NCBI RefSeq assembly: GCF_018919385.1
Contig: NZ_JAHLMF010000001.1
Location: 434,001-498,000 of the forward strand
Reading direction: 5' to 3'
DNA: 64,000 bases
From: Geomonas diazotrophica
GTDB taxonomy: Bacteria > Desulfobacterota > Desulfuromonadia > Geobacterales > Geobacteraceae
The notes under the pieces were generated by a model. The model did not search any database. It was not told the DNA's origin and saw only the letters and a list, made by a program, of their open reading frames with translations. A program made the position numbers and the translations under genes. This document shows positions 26,077 to 34,526 of this stretch, in pieces (the first letter of the stretch is position 1; each line of letters begins with the position of its first letter).

Positions 26077-28128
26077 TTAGAACCGGTAACTGAACAGGAG
26101 CCGGTAGGTCCTGCCGTCCTGGGGGATCAGGCTCTGCGCGTGGTCGGTGGTGGCCGGGTCGTCGAGGCGCCGGTCCAGGAGGTTGTACACGGAGAAGGAA
26201 GCATCCAGCCCCGGCAGCAGCGCCGTCGAGGAGAGGGTGGCATTGGTGACCAGGTACCCCGGAGAAGCGACCCCGGCGCCGTTGTGGCTGAACTCGCGCC
26301 GGCTCACCCCCTGCATCTCGATCCCCGCGAACACGTTCTTGCGGTACAGGGGCGCGGTCAGGTTCAGCTTCACCAGGTGGCGCGGCGAGTAGTCCAGGCT
26401 CTGCTCGGTCCCCTCGTTCCTGGCCGCGACGTAGCCGTAGCTGCTCCTGGCCGCGAAGCCGCTGCTCCATTGCCCCTCTATCTCGAACTCGCCCCCCACC
26501 GCCTTGACCCGGTCGATGTTGGCGAAGGCCACCTGGGTCGGCGACACGTCCTGGTAGCTGATCAGGTTGTCGATCTTGTTATAGAAGACGCTCGCGCTGG
26601 TGCGCAGCACGCCGCCGTAGTACTGCTCGTAGATCGCCTCGTAGCTGCGCACGGTTTCCGGCCTGAGCGACGTGCTGGTGGCGTAGCCGTCGAAGACGTC
26701 GTTGTAGTAGAGTTCGTAGGCGTTGGGCGCCCGGAAGGCGTGGCCGTAGATGAGCTTGAAGACGGTCCCCTCCACGGGGGTGTAGATCAGTGCCAGGCGG
26801 GGGCTGGTGGCCCCGCCGAAGGTCTCGTAGTGGTCGTAGCGCACCCCGGCATTCAGGATGAGCGTGTCCAGGATGCGCAGTTCGGCCTGGCCGAAGAGGG
26901 CGTAGAAGACGTTTTCGTGGCTGTTATCCAGCCGGCGCCCCCCCGGCACGAGGTCGTAGTTGGGGATCTCGACCTGGAAGTTGTCCCGGACCCTGGCCCC
27001 GCCGGTCAGTTGCAGGCGCGGCAGCAGCTGGCGGCTCGCCTGCACCTCCGCGCCCCACCAGCGCGCCAGGTGCTGGTCGCGGTTCACGTAGCTCGCCGGG
27101 TACAAGGGAGGATCGTCGCCGGTGCGGTCATAGGCGAAGTTCCCGGTAAAGCGGTACTCGTCGTAGAAGAGCCTGGCGGTGACGCTCGTGCCGTCGATGG
27201 CCTTGTCGTACCTGAGGTCGAGATAGCTCCTGCGGTCGTTGGAGTCGGTGCGCGGGTCGTTGAAGATGGTACCGAAGGAGGCGGTGGGGATCCTCTTGTC
27301 CCGCGAGACGAGGGCGCCGGCCAGGGTGAAGTCGTGCAGGTGCCCCGAGGCGAACAGCGAGTAGCTGCGGTCCCGGTCCATGTTGCGGGCGATGCCGTTG
27401 TTGGTGGCCGGATCGTTGAACTCGGGGAAGAAGAGGCGGTCGTTGCCCCGACTGTCATAGCCGGAACCGGAGAGCAGGAACTCGCCGCCGTTGAAGAGCT
27501 TGCCGTAGCTGATGCGGCCGGAGCCGGTCTTTTGGCTCCCCCAGCCCCCTCCCAGCTCGACCCCCTCGATCTGTCTGGCGCTCTTGCTGATCACGTTGAT
27601 CACGCCGAAGAAGGCCCCCGCGCCGTAGAGGGACGAACTGGGGCCCCTGATGATCTCGATGCGGTCGATGAGTGCCATGTCCAGGATGAACTCGGTGCCG
27701 ATGGCCGCCGATTCATAGATGGCATCGTTGATCTGGTGGCCGTCAACCAAAAGGAGCACCCGGGTGTTGTAGTCGCCGGGGCGGTTGAAGCCGCGGGTGC
27801 CGATGTAGCTGTAGTTCCTGTCGTAGGTGGCGAAGAAGCCGCGGGTCGCCTTCAGCACGTCGGCCAGGGTGCGCCAGCCGTAGCGCCTGATCTCCTCGGA
27901 GGTGACCACGGTCACCGACGCGGGCGCCTCGGTCACCACCTGCTCGAACTTGGAGACGCCGTAGACCGTCTCCACCTTCAGGTTGGTGAGCTGCTCCAGG
28001 TCCATCGACTCGAGGTCGGACGGCGCCGCCTGCTCCGCGTCCTGGGCGAGCGCCGTCCTGCCGCAGGAAAGGGAGAGCAGCAGTGAGCCGACAAGCACCA
28101 GCCGCAGGCCGGGACGGGATTTTCTCAT
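26077..28128 (-). CDS. TonB-dependent outer membrane receptor
   Basis: A 683-residue beta-barrel transporter. Signal peptide at about 1-32 (LRLVLVGSLLLSLSCGRTALAQ). A plug domain at about 45-170 has a TonB-box-like early region and EAPASVTVVTSEEIRRYGWRT split as usual, plus RGFNRPGDYNTRVLLLVDG and IEIIRGPSSSLYGAGAFFGVINVIS. The barrel runs to the terminal YRLLFSYRF with a final Phe, as expected. The substrate is not evident; siderophore, cobalamin or another organic ligand are all possible. It lies only eight bases before yfiR, so it may be co-transcribed with the c-di-GMP genes. Start at 28128 follows TGGAGGAAG. Confidence 0.9.
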   Translation of the reverse strand: MRKSRPGLRLVLVGSLLLSLSCGRTALAQDAEQAAPSDLESMDLEQLTNLKVETVYGVSKFEQVVTEAPASVTVVTSEEIRRYGWRTLADVLKATRGFFATYDRNYSYIGTRGFNRPGDYNTRVLLLVDGHQINDAIYESAAIGTEFILDMALIDRIEIIRGPSSSLYGAGAFFGVINVISKSARQIEGVELGGGWGSQKTGSGRISYGKLFNGGEFLLSGSGYDSRGNDRLFFPEFNDPATNNGIARNMDRDRSYSLFASGHLHDFTLAGALVSRDKRIPTASFGTIFNDPRTDSNDRRSYLDLRYDKAIDGTSVTARLFYDEYRFTGNFAYDRTGDDPPLYPASYVNRDQHLARWWGAEVQASRQLLPRLQLTGGARVRDNFQVEIPNYDLVPGGRRLDNSHENVFYALFGQAELRILDTLILNAGVRYDHYETFGGATSPRLALIYTPVEGTVFKLIYGHAFRAPNAYELYYNDVFDGYATSTSLRPETVRSYEAIYEQYYGGVLRTSASVFYNKIDNLISYQDVSPTQVAFANIDRVKAVGGEFEIEGQWSSGFAARSSYGYVAARNEGTEQSLDYSPRHLVKLNLTAPLYRKNVFAGIEMQGVSRREFSHNGAGVASPGYLVTNATLSSTALLPGLDASFSVYNLLDRRLDDPATTDHAQSLIPQDGRTYRLLFSYRF

Positions 28129-28547
28129 CGCCTTCCTCCAGCGTGCCTGCTTCTTTTGCACCTGTGCCGCCGGACGGAACAACGAGCTTGAGGAAGAAGG
28201 CACTGCATGATATCGAAAAAATCCGTGAAAGCTCTTGATGGGTGATGGATCATTTAATATTTTATTATTATTGTCAATGCTTAATACGGCAATGGCGGTG
28301 ACGCAGATACAGTCACATCGAGAAAGAGGAGACGAGTAACATTAATTACCTGCAACTACATTGCGCCAACCATGCGTTATGACTTGCCCGCATATCGTGG
28401 GAAGCGTATCACACTGCACAACCAATGCAATCGAACATCAATGTCTGCTGCAGGTATTATTTTGCCGCCGTTCTTTCATTCCTCTCTTCGGAAGATCGGT
28501 CTTAAACCTTAGCGTTCAATGGCTTCTTGTCGCAGCGACGCAATCCC
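28129..28547. other. Intergenic region between the TonB receptor and the CpxA-like kinase
   Basis: About 420 bases with no convincing gene. It holds the receptor leader and its probable promoter at 28249-28277. The AT-rich stretch at 28250-28285 stands out. I see no tRNA or known riboswitch. Confidence 0.5.
28249..28277 (-). promoter_or_regulatory. Probable sigma-70 promoter of the TonB receptor gene
   Basis: On the minus strand TTGACA (a perfect -35) is followed after 17 bases by AATGAT (four of six matches to the -10), in an AT-rich context about 120 bases before the start codon. Confidence 0.5.
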
Positions 28548-29936
28548 TCATCCCCGCGCTCGCGGCAGCGTGACGCGGACCTGGAATCCGCCGGGGACGT
28601 TGCACGCGGCGATGTCGCCGTTGTGCAGGGCGACGACCTTGCGGGCTATGGCGAGACCGAGCCCGCTCCCCTGCGCCGCCGCGTCCCTGCCCCGGTAGAA
28701 CGGCTCGAAGATGGAGGCCAGCTCCTGCTCGTCGAGCGGCGCGTGGCCGTTGGTGATCCGCAGCCGGACCCCCTGGTCTTCCCGGTCCAGCTCCACGAGC
28801 ACCTCCGCGCCGGGAGTGCCGTGCAGCACCGCGTTCTCGAGCAGGTTCTTCACGGCAACCCGCAGCACCTCCTCGTTGCCGGCAATGGTCTCGCCGCCGT
28901 GCAGCTCCAGGCGCAGCGGGATTCCCCTGCTTTTCGCCAGCGGCCCCACCCCTTTCGCCACCCCCCCGATCAGTTCGGGGAGGTCGACCCGCCCCCCCAG
29001 CTGCAGGGGCGCCTGCAGGTCCAGCCTCGAGTACTGCAGGATCTCCCCCACCAGGCGGTCCGCCTCCTCGATCTCCTCACGGATCACCTCCAGCATCTCC
29101 CCGGCATCTTCCCGGTCGCAGCGGGCGACCGCCGTTTCCAGACACTCGCCCGCCACCCGGATGCGCGCCAGGGGGCTGCGCAGTTCGTGGGAGACGTTGG
29201 CGGTCAGCTCGCGGCCGCCGCGCACCATCCGCTCCACCGTCTCGGCCATGTCGTTGAAGGCGCGGGCCAGGCGCCCGATCTCGTCGCGCTCGGAGAGTTC
29301 CGCCCGCGCCGACAGGTCCCCGGCGGCGATGCGCAGGGCCGACTCCTCCAGGCGCTTGAGCGGCCGGGTGATGCGCAGGGTGAGCGGCACCGCGAGCAGC
29401 GCCACCAGCGCACCGATCAGGGCGAGCCCCGCGGCGAACCCCCCCGCCGGAAAACTGCCGCCGTGGCGCTGCGACAAAAGGTGCAACCGCAGGGGGCGGT
29501 GCTCCGCGCCGGTCACCGGAAGCACCGCGTACCAGGGGAACCCCCCGGCCGGGTCGACGGTCACGGTCACCCCGTCGTGGCTCCCGGTCCGGCGCGCCAC
29601 CGTCTCGACCTCAGGGGGGCGCCGCCCCTCAAAGGAGGCGCCCAGCAGCTCCCCCGCGGCATCGGTGACCCACACCAGGGCGTGGCTTCTCAGGGCGAGC
29701 TGCCGCGCGGCGCCCTGCACCGCGGCGGCCTCGTCGACGCCCCGGGCCAGCGCCGCGGCAACCGAGAGCTCCAGGAAATCCGCCGCGACGTGGCTGCTCT
29801 GCGCGACCGACTTGGTCACGTACTGGCGGTGGCTTTCCCCTACCACGAACAGGAAGAGGACGAAGACGAGGGCTTCGGTGAGGGCGAGCGCCACGCACCA
29901 GTGCAGCAGGATCTTGAGATAAAGGCTGCGGATCAC
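28548..29936 (-). CDS. Sensor histidine kinase, CpxA-like
   Basis: A 462-residue inner-membrane kinase. Helix at about 12-35, a periplasmic sensor of about 125 residues, second helix at about 165-190 (FAAGLALIGALVALLAVPLTL), HAMP at about 190-245, HisKA with the phospho-His in LTANVSHELRSPLARI, and ATPase with NLLENAVLHG and GSGLGLAIARKV. It overlaps the regulator gene by four bases. HAMP-HisKA architecture and the partner place it with CpxA/EnvZ-type envelope sensors. The true signal is not known. Confidence 0.87.
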   Translation of the reverse strand: MIRSLYLKILLHWCVALALTEALVFVLFLFVVGESHRQYVTKSVAQSSHVAADFLELSVAAALARGVDEAAAVQGAARQLALRSHALVWVTDAAGELLGASFEGRRPPEVETVARRTGSHDGVTVTVDPAGGFPWYAVLPVTGAEHRPLRLHLLSQRHGGSFPAGGFAAGLALIGALVALLAVPLTLRITRPLKRLEESALRIAAGDLSARAELSERDEIGRLARAFNDMAETVERMVRGGRELTANVSHELRSPLARIRVAGECLETAVARCDREDAGEMLEVIREEIEEADRLVGEILQYSRLDLQAPLQLGGRVDLPELIGGVAKGVGPLAKSRGIPLRLELHGGETIAGNEEVLRVAVKNLLENAVLHGTPGAEVLVELDREDQGVRLRITNGHAPLDEQELASIFEPFYRGRDAAAQGSGLGLAIARKVVALHNGDIAACNVPGGFQVRVTLPRARG

Positions 29937-30625
29937 GGTTCCTCCACCTCGAACATGTAGCCGGAGCCCCAGACCGTCTTGATGCAGCGCTTCCCCCCCG
30001 AGATCTGCTCGGTCTTCGTGCGCAGCTTGCTGATGTGGACGTCGATACTGCGGTCGAAGGGGCCGAAATCCTTGCCGCGTGCGTAGTTCAAAAGCGCCTC
30101 GCGGGTGAGCACCGTGCCCGGGTAGCTCATCAGCGCCTCCAGGAGCCGGTGTTCGGTCGCCGACAGCTCGACCTCCTGCCCCTGCCGGGAGACCGTGCGC
30201 CGCTTGCGCAAAAGGACGAACCCGCCCGCCTCGATGCGATCGCCGGCGGGGGTGGGCTGGCTGCGCCTGAGCACGGCGTTGATGCGCGCCAGAAGCTCCC
30301 GCGGGTTGAAGGGCTTGGGGAGGTAGTCGTCCGCCCCAAGCTCCAGGCCGGCGATGCGATCCTCGTCGTCCCCCCTGGCCGTCAGCATGATCACCGGGAC
30401 CGCGCTCTCCTCGCGGATCCGTTTCAAGATAGAGAGCCCGTTCTCGCCGGGGAGCATGATATCCAGGATTACCGCCGCCGGTTCCCCCTCGTGCAGCGCC
30501 TCGACCACCGCTCCACCGTCCGGGAACTCTCTGGTGGTGAAGCCGTACTCGCCAAGGAACTTGGCTACCAGACGCCTGAGCCTCAGGTCGTCATCGACCA
30601 GGAAAATGTTTTTCATCTCGGTCAC
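29933..30625 (-). CDS. OmpR-family response regulator, CpxR-like
   Basis: 230 residues from a GTG start that has CGGAGG six bases upstream; ATG at 30616 is an alternative with poorer spacing. Receiver at about 4-120 with acidic pair DDD, acceptor Asp in AVILDIMLPGENG and Lys in LPKPFNPRELL. The winged-helix DNA-binding domain at about 130-228 has VELSATEHRLLEALMSYPG and VWGSGYMFEV. Partner of the downstream kinase gene. GTAAA repeats in its upstream region suggest autoregulation. Confidence 0.88.
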   Translation of the reverse strand: MTEMKNIFLVDDDLRLRRLVAKFLGEYGFTTREFPDGGAVVEALHEGEPAAVILDIMLPGENGLSILKRIREESAVPVIMLTARGDDEDRIAGLELGADDYLPKPFNPRELLARINAVLRRSQPTPAGDRIEAGGFVLLRKRRTVSRQGQEVELSATEHRLLEALMSYPGTVLTREALLNYARGKDFGPFDRSIDVHISKLRTKTEQISGGKRCIKTVWGSGYMFEVEEP

Positions 30626-30686
30626 ACCCCGCCTCCGGTTTTTCCTTGTTCCGCATAGTAACAGGGAAGCGCGAGGCTCTCGCTTT

Positions 30687-30725
30687 TTTTACCTTTTTTT
30701 TACATACGTCACATACTTTCTTTAC
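30687..30725 (-). promoter_or_regulatory. Candidate CpxR-type operator
   Basis: Read on the minus strand the region has GTAAA-N6-GTAAA (complement of 30688-30703) and a third GTAAA 17 bases further upstream (30721-30725). Two GTAAA boxes spaced 4-8 bases apart are the known CpxR site. The site lies between the regulator gene and the divergent PAS-like gene and could serve both. Confidence 0.5.
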
Positions 30726-30810
30726 ACCTTTTCGCTACCCTGTGGCCACTACCATGCAAAGGGAAGCCGCGCCGCGACCCTTGCGGCGCGCCAAGAACCA
30801 AGGAGCAGAC

Positions 30811-31212
30811 ATGAGCCAGATCGAAGTGAGCGAAGAGATCCGCAGGAATTTCCACCTTTTCTGGGACAACTACCCCGAGCCCGTGATGCTGATCTACAAG
30901 GACAGGACCATACTGGAGGCCAACAAGGCCGCGCAGACCCTGGGCTACCCCACTGGCCTCAGGTGCGTCGACCTCGGCGAGAAGAAGCACCACGCCGGTT
31001 GCCGCGCCAACGTCGCCCTGCGCGACAAGACCGGCGTGCGCGACACCGCCTGGTACGACTTCAGGTCGGCCGTCCTGGACAGCTACTGGATTCCGCTGGC
31101 GGGCGCCGAAGACTTCTACGTCCACTTCGCCAACGACATCACCGAGTTCGCCTCCGAGCGCCTCATCCCCAAGAGCTGCGAGGGGGGTTGCGCCAGCTGC
31201 TCCGGGCATTAG
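30811..31212 (+). CDS. Small PAS-like protein with Cys-rich C-terminus
   Basis: 133 residues starting MSQIEVSEEIRRNFHLF, after AAGGAGCAG. Residues about 15-110 look like a compact PAS fold: FHLFWDNYPEPVMLIYKDRT opens like a PAS core (split here), followed by ILEANKAAQTLGY and ending near DFYVHFANDITEF. The tail is KSCEGGCASCSGH, with three Cys and a His that might bind a metal or redox cofactor; GYPTGLRCVDL and HHAGCRA add more Cys. Divergent from the CpxR-like gene and ends in a strong terminator. Function is unknown. Confidence 0.72.
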   Translation: MSQIEVSEEIRRNFHLFWDNYPEPVMLIYKDRTILEANKAAQTLGYPTGLRCVDLGEKKHHAGCRANVALRDKTGVRDTAWYDFRSAVLDSYWIPLAGAEDFYVHFANDITEFASERLIPKSCEGGCASCSGH

Positions 31213-31312
31213 GCCGGCCAGCGATTTCCCGCACCCACTCCACTTACGGATGGGTGGGCAAAGCAGCGAGGAGGGGCAGGCGTGTCCTCTCTGGATTCCC
31301 CTGACGAACCTT

Positions 31313-31348
31313 ATAAAAGGGGTCATGCGTCGGCATGACCCCTTTTAT
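31313..31348. terminator. Bidirectional rho-independent terminator
   Basis: A 16-base perfect stem (ATAAAAGGGGTCATGC and its complement) with a four-base loop. The A/T ends give T-runs on both strands, so it can end both the PAS-like gene and the convergent multicopper oxidase gene. Confidence 0.85.
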
Positions 31349-31391
31349 CGCCGCGGCGCCCCCCTGTTGCCCGCCGCGGTCGGTCACCTGG

Positions 31392-33731
31392 TCAGTAGTC
31401 ACTCCCCAAAAGGTAACTGCGGGCAGCCGCCGGGTTGGCAAGCACCTGGTCCGGGCGCATCATCTCGTTGTCCTCGTGGTCGATGATGTGGCAGTGCCAG
31501 ACGTAGCCGTTGCCGCCGTTGGGATCGAAGGGGAAGAAGCCCGCCGCGGCCGGGCTCGAGGCCGGCAGGTCGGTCGGTGCCCAGCGCACGGCGATCCGGG
31601 TCACCTGTCCCGGATAGGCGATGACGGTGTCCTTCCACCCCGCTTCGTGGGGCAGCGGCGGAAGCGCGTTTCTCAGGTAGAGCGGCTTGCCGTTTTTACC
31701 CACGGCAGCGATGTCCGGGTTCCCCCCGACGGCACGCGCGTTGCCGGGGTTGTTGTCGTAGCTCTGCGGCGGCCCGAAGCCCGGAATGAAGACCCCCTTC
31801 GGATAAGGCTGCCCGGTCATCGGGTCGTACCCCCCGCCGGGGAAAGCGGCGGCGTAGGCCGCGGCGTACGCCTTGGCGTCGAAGCCCTGCCGGTTCACCA
31901 GCTGGAACTGCGCCAGGTGCAGGTGGATGGGATGGGCGTCCTCGGTCAGGTTCACGATCTCCCACACCTCGGTTTCCCCCTCCTGCGGGCGCTCGGAGAC
32001 GAAGTTTCCGCCGGCGTCGGCAGCGAAGCCCGGGATGGGCTCGAACTGGTACATCCCCCCCTCTACGCCGACGATACGCTTGCCGGTCCACTTGGTGTTG
32101 TTGACCAGGATCTCGAGCGGCCCTCCCGGGTAGGCGGTCTGGGCCCCGTCCACCGGGTTCGTAGCCGCCTGCGCCATCCCCATCACCTCGTTTAGGGTCA
32201 ACTGCCTGGTCTTATGCACCGCCACCCCCGGCGCCACGGTCCCGGTCGCCGGGTCGGCCAGCCGCACCAGGGGCGGCCCCTGGTCGGTGCCACCCCGAAG
32301 CCGCGCATCGGCCAGGGCGGGGTTGAAGGAGCCGTCCGCGATGGTCCCGCCCACCACGCGAAACTGCAGGATCCTCCCCGTCGTGTTGCCGTCGGCTGTC
32401 TCCCCTCCCGGATAGGGGGTCTTGGCCGTGTTGCGCAGCAGCCAGCTGCCGGAGTAGGGGGCCCCGTTGGGGCCTATCCTGCCGGCCTGGTATCCCGCGA
32501 AGTCGACGATGACCTGGTAGCGCTCGCCCGGCAACAGGACCAGTTTTCCCGAAGCCCTCGGATCGATCTTCACCGGCCGGTCCAGGTACCCCCCGTCGGT
32601 GCCGATCACCCACAGCGGCGGGCCGGGGTTCTTGGAAACCGGGTCCACCAGCGCCATCTCGTAGCTCCTCGCGTTGGACCCGTTCAGAAACAGCAGGGTG
32701 TAGCGCTTGGCCTGCACCTCCTTGTAGGGCCAGGACTTCCCGTTAACCACGATCACGTCTCCCACGAACTCCGGGTTCCAGTAGGGGTGTTCCGGGTTGA
32801 GCGCCCAGAGCGCGCCACCCGCCGTCCCCGCCGTGAAGAAGAGCTGCCCGTTGCTGTCGAACATGCGGTCCTGGACCACCAGCGGGATCAGCTCCGGCAG
32901 GTTCTTGGGGTCGTGCGGCGGATCGGTCACGAGGTAGGCGCCGGCCAGCCCCGCATAGACGTTGAGCCGGGTGGCCCCCAGGGTATGGTCATGGAACCAG
33001 ATCGGCGCTCCCTCCTGGCTGTTGGGGTAGCGGTAGATGGCGTAGTTCGAGGCGCTGGAGCCGTCTTTGCTGTAGAAGGAAGCGCCCTTCCTGGTGCCGT
33101 CGCTGGTGAACCACGAATCCGGCCCCCCGTCCAGTTGCGGGGGAACCTCGCCGCCGTGCAGGTGGACCGCCGCCGGGATCGGCGCATCGTAGCTTTCGCC
33201 GTAGTTGGCCGCGCAGTCGCTGCCTGGCTCCGGCGGCATGGCCATATGCGCGCACATGCTCTCGCCGTCGTGGAGCGGGTCCGCCCAGTGCAGTGTCTGG
33301 TCCGTGCCGTACCTGTAGGCCAGCACCCTGGTGCTCCTTGCGGTGGGGAGATCGTTGATGAACTTCATCTCCGTTGGTACGCCGCGGGTTGCCGCGATCA
33401 CCGGCCCGATGAAGGAGTGGCGCCCCGGCACCGTGCCGTCGGCGAGCTGTCCCGCCGCCTGGTCCGGCTTCAGGTATCCCCAGACCCAGGTGCCGCTGTA
33501 ACCGGGGACTGTTTTCGCCGGGAGCACCATGGTCTTGAACTCCTTCATGCGGAGTTCGATCCGGTCGCTCCCGGCGGGAATGAGGTCCAGATCGGGCAGG
33601 CGATCCACGAACTGGGGAATGGAGGAACCTGCCAGTGGAACCTGTGGGGAAACTCCTCCCCACGCATCAATCAGGGATGTTGTGACAAGTGCCACCGCTC
33701 CCAGAGTACAAAGTATAAGTCTCGTCCTCAT
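31392..33731 (-). CDS. Multicopper oxidase, CotA/OmpB-like
   Basis: A 779-residue exported oxidase. Signal peptide at about 1-23 (LILCTLGAVALVTTSLIDAWG). All four copper-binding motifs are present: AVHLHGGE, IWFHDHT, AHPIHLH and WHCHIIDHEDNEMM, the last giving the type 1 Cys-His-Met site. The proteins of this group oxidise metals or phenols with oxygen; a homologue in Geobacter (OmpB) is tied to iron oxide reduction and the envelope. Start 33731 follows GTGGAGGAGG. It stands alone between two terminators. The natural substrate cannot be told from sequence. Confidence 0.9.
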   Translation of the reverse strand: MRTRLILCTLGAVALVTTSLIDAWGGVSPQVPLAGSSIPQFVDRLPDLDLIPAGSDRIELRMKEFKTMVLPAKTVPGYSGTWVWGYLKPDQAAGQLADGTVPGRHSFIGPVIAATRGVPTEMKFINDLPTARSTRVLAYRYGTDQTLHWADPLHDGESMCAHMAMPPEPGSDCAANYGESYDAPIPAAVHLHGGEVPPQLDGGPDSWFTSDGTRKGASFYSKDGSSASNYAIYRYPNSQEGAPIWFHDHTLGATRLNVYAGLAGAYLVTDPPHDPKNLPELIPLVVQDRMFDSNGQLFFTAGTAGGALWALNPEHPYWNPEFVGDVIVVNGKSWPYKEVQAKRYTLLFLNGSNARSYEMALVDPVSKNPGPPLWVIGTDGGYLDRPVKIDPRASGKLVLLPGERYQVIVDFAGYQAGRIGPNGAPYSGSWLLRNTAKTPYPGGETADGNTTGRILQFRVVGGTIADGSFNPALADARLRGGTDQGPPLVRLADPATGTVAPGVAVHKTRQLTLNEVMGMAQAATNPVDGAQTAYPGGPLEILVNNTKWTGKRIVGVEGGMYQFEPIPGFAADAGGNFVSERPQEGETEVWEIVNLTEDAHPIHLHLAQFQLVNRQGFDAKAYAAAYAAAFPGGGYDPMTGQPYPKGVFIPGFGPPQSYDNNPGNARAVGGNPDIAAVGKNGKPLYLRNALPPLPHEAGWKDTVIAYPGQVTRIAVRWAPTDLPASSPAAAGFFPFDPNGGNGYVWHCHIIDHEDNEMMRPDQVLANPAAARSYLLGSDY

Positions 33732-33951
33732 AGCACAGCCTCCTCCACCACGATTTGATCACATAACCATTAAACGCAATTTTTGTTCCCACGCGTAACC
33801 GGCTGTTTTTGCGTCGAGACCCGACTTTTGCCGCATCCGACCACGGATTTTCTGTAACGATTTCATCCTTTGCCGGGGAAGACTGTCTTATTTTTCGCAC
33901 CCCTTGTCATTCAGTCATGTCGGGTTGATTTTCATTCCGGCGCTGGAAAAC

Positions 33952-33982
33952 AAAAAGGGCCAGCCTTTTAGGCTGACCCTTT
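33952..33982 (-). terminator. Rho-independent terminator of the gene at 34017
   Basis: Stem AAGGGTCAGCC / GGCTGGCCCTT with one mismatch and a five-base loop. On the minus strand it is followed by TTTGTTTTCC. Confidence 0.75.
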
Positions 33983-34016
33983 GTCATTGAGTTTATATGA
34001 ACGCTGTTCTTGGCAG

Positions 34017-34376
34017 CTACTCCGGAACGTACTCCGCGGCGCCGATTTCGGTAAGGTAGAGCCTCACCGTGATCGAGCAGGCATCTGCGATTCCCTTGAC
34101 CATGGCCATGACCTTTTCCAGGATGGCCGCGGCGAGCTTGTTTTCAACCGAGGTGCGGGGTCCAAGGCTACGGGCCAGCACGATGATGCGGATGTCCGCG
34201 CCGATGTCCCGGCTGCTTGCCTGGGAAAACTGCAGCGAGATCTGCTCCGGTTTGAGGATGGCCATCTTCCCGCCGCGGATTTCCAGCAATTCGGAAATGA
34301 TGCTAGGGAGCTCTCTGGCCAGGCCGTCAAGCACCTCGTCATTCACATTTGCTTTATGGACTATCGCGACATTCAT
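34017..34376 (-). CDS. Small tautomerase-like protein
   Basis: 119 residues, no signal peptide. The layout (N-terminal strand VAIVHKANVNDEVLDGLAREL, a long helix, strand ADIRIIVLARSLGP, a helix NKLAAAILEKVMAMVKGI, final strand ITVRLYLTEI) resembles 5-carboxymethyl-2-hydroxymuconate isomerase or MIF-like folds. However, the catalytic N-terminal Pro expected after Met is not present (it begins MNV), so enzymatic activity of that kind is doubtful. ATG follows AAGGAGGTAATC. Single-gene transcript with its own terminator. Confidence 0.6.
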   Translation of the reverse strand: MNVAIVHKANVNDEVLDGLARELPSIISELLEIRGGKMAILKPEQISLQFSQASSRDIGADIRIIVLARSLGPRTSVENKLAAAILEKVMAMVKGIADACSITVRLYLTEIGAAEYVPE

Positions 34377-34526
34377 GATTACCTCCTCCTTGTGCTGTTT
34401 GAGCTTTGAACAATCTCGCCAGTATAGAAGAAAAAGACACAGACATCAACAAAGAGATGACTCGAAAACAAAAGGACCAGGCCTGACGGCTTGATCCCTT
34501 GCAAGCGATGCATTGTCTCTGCCTTA

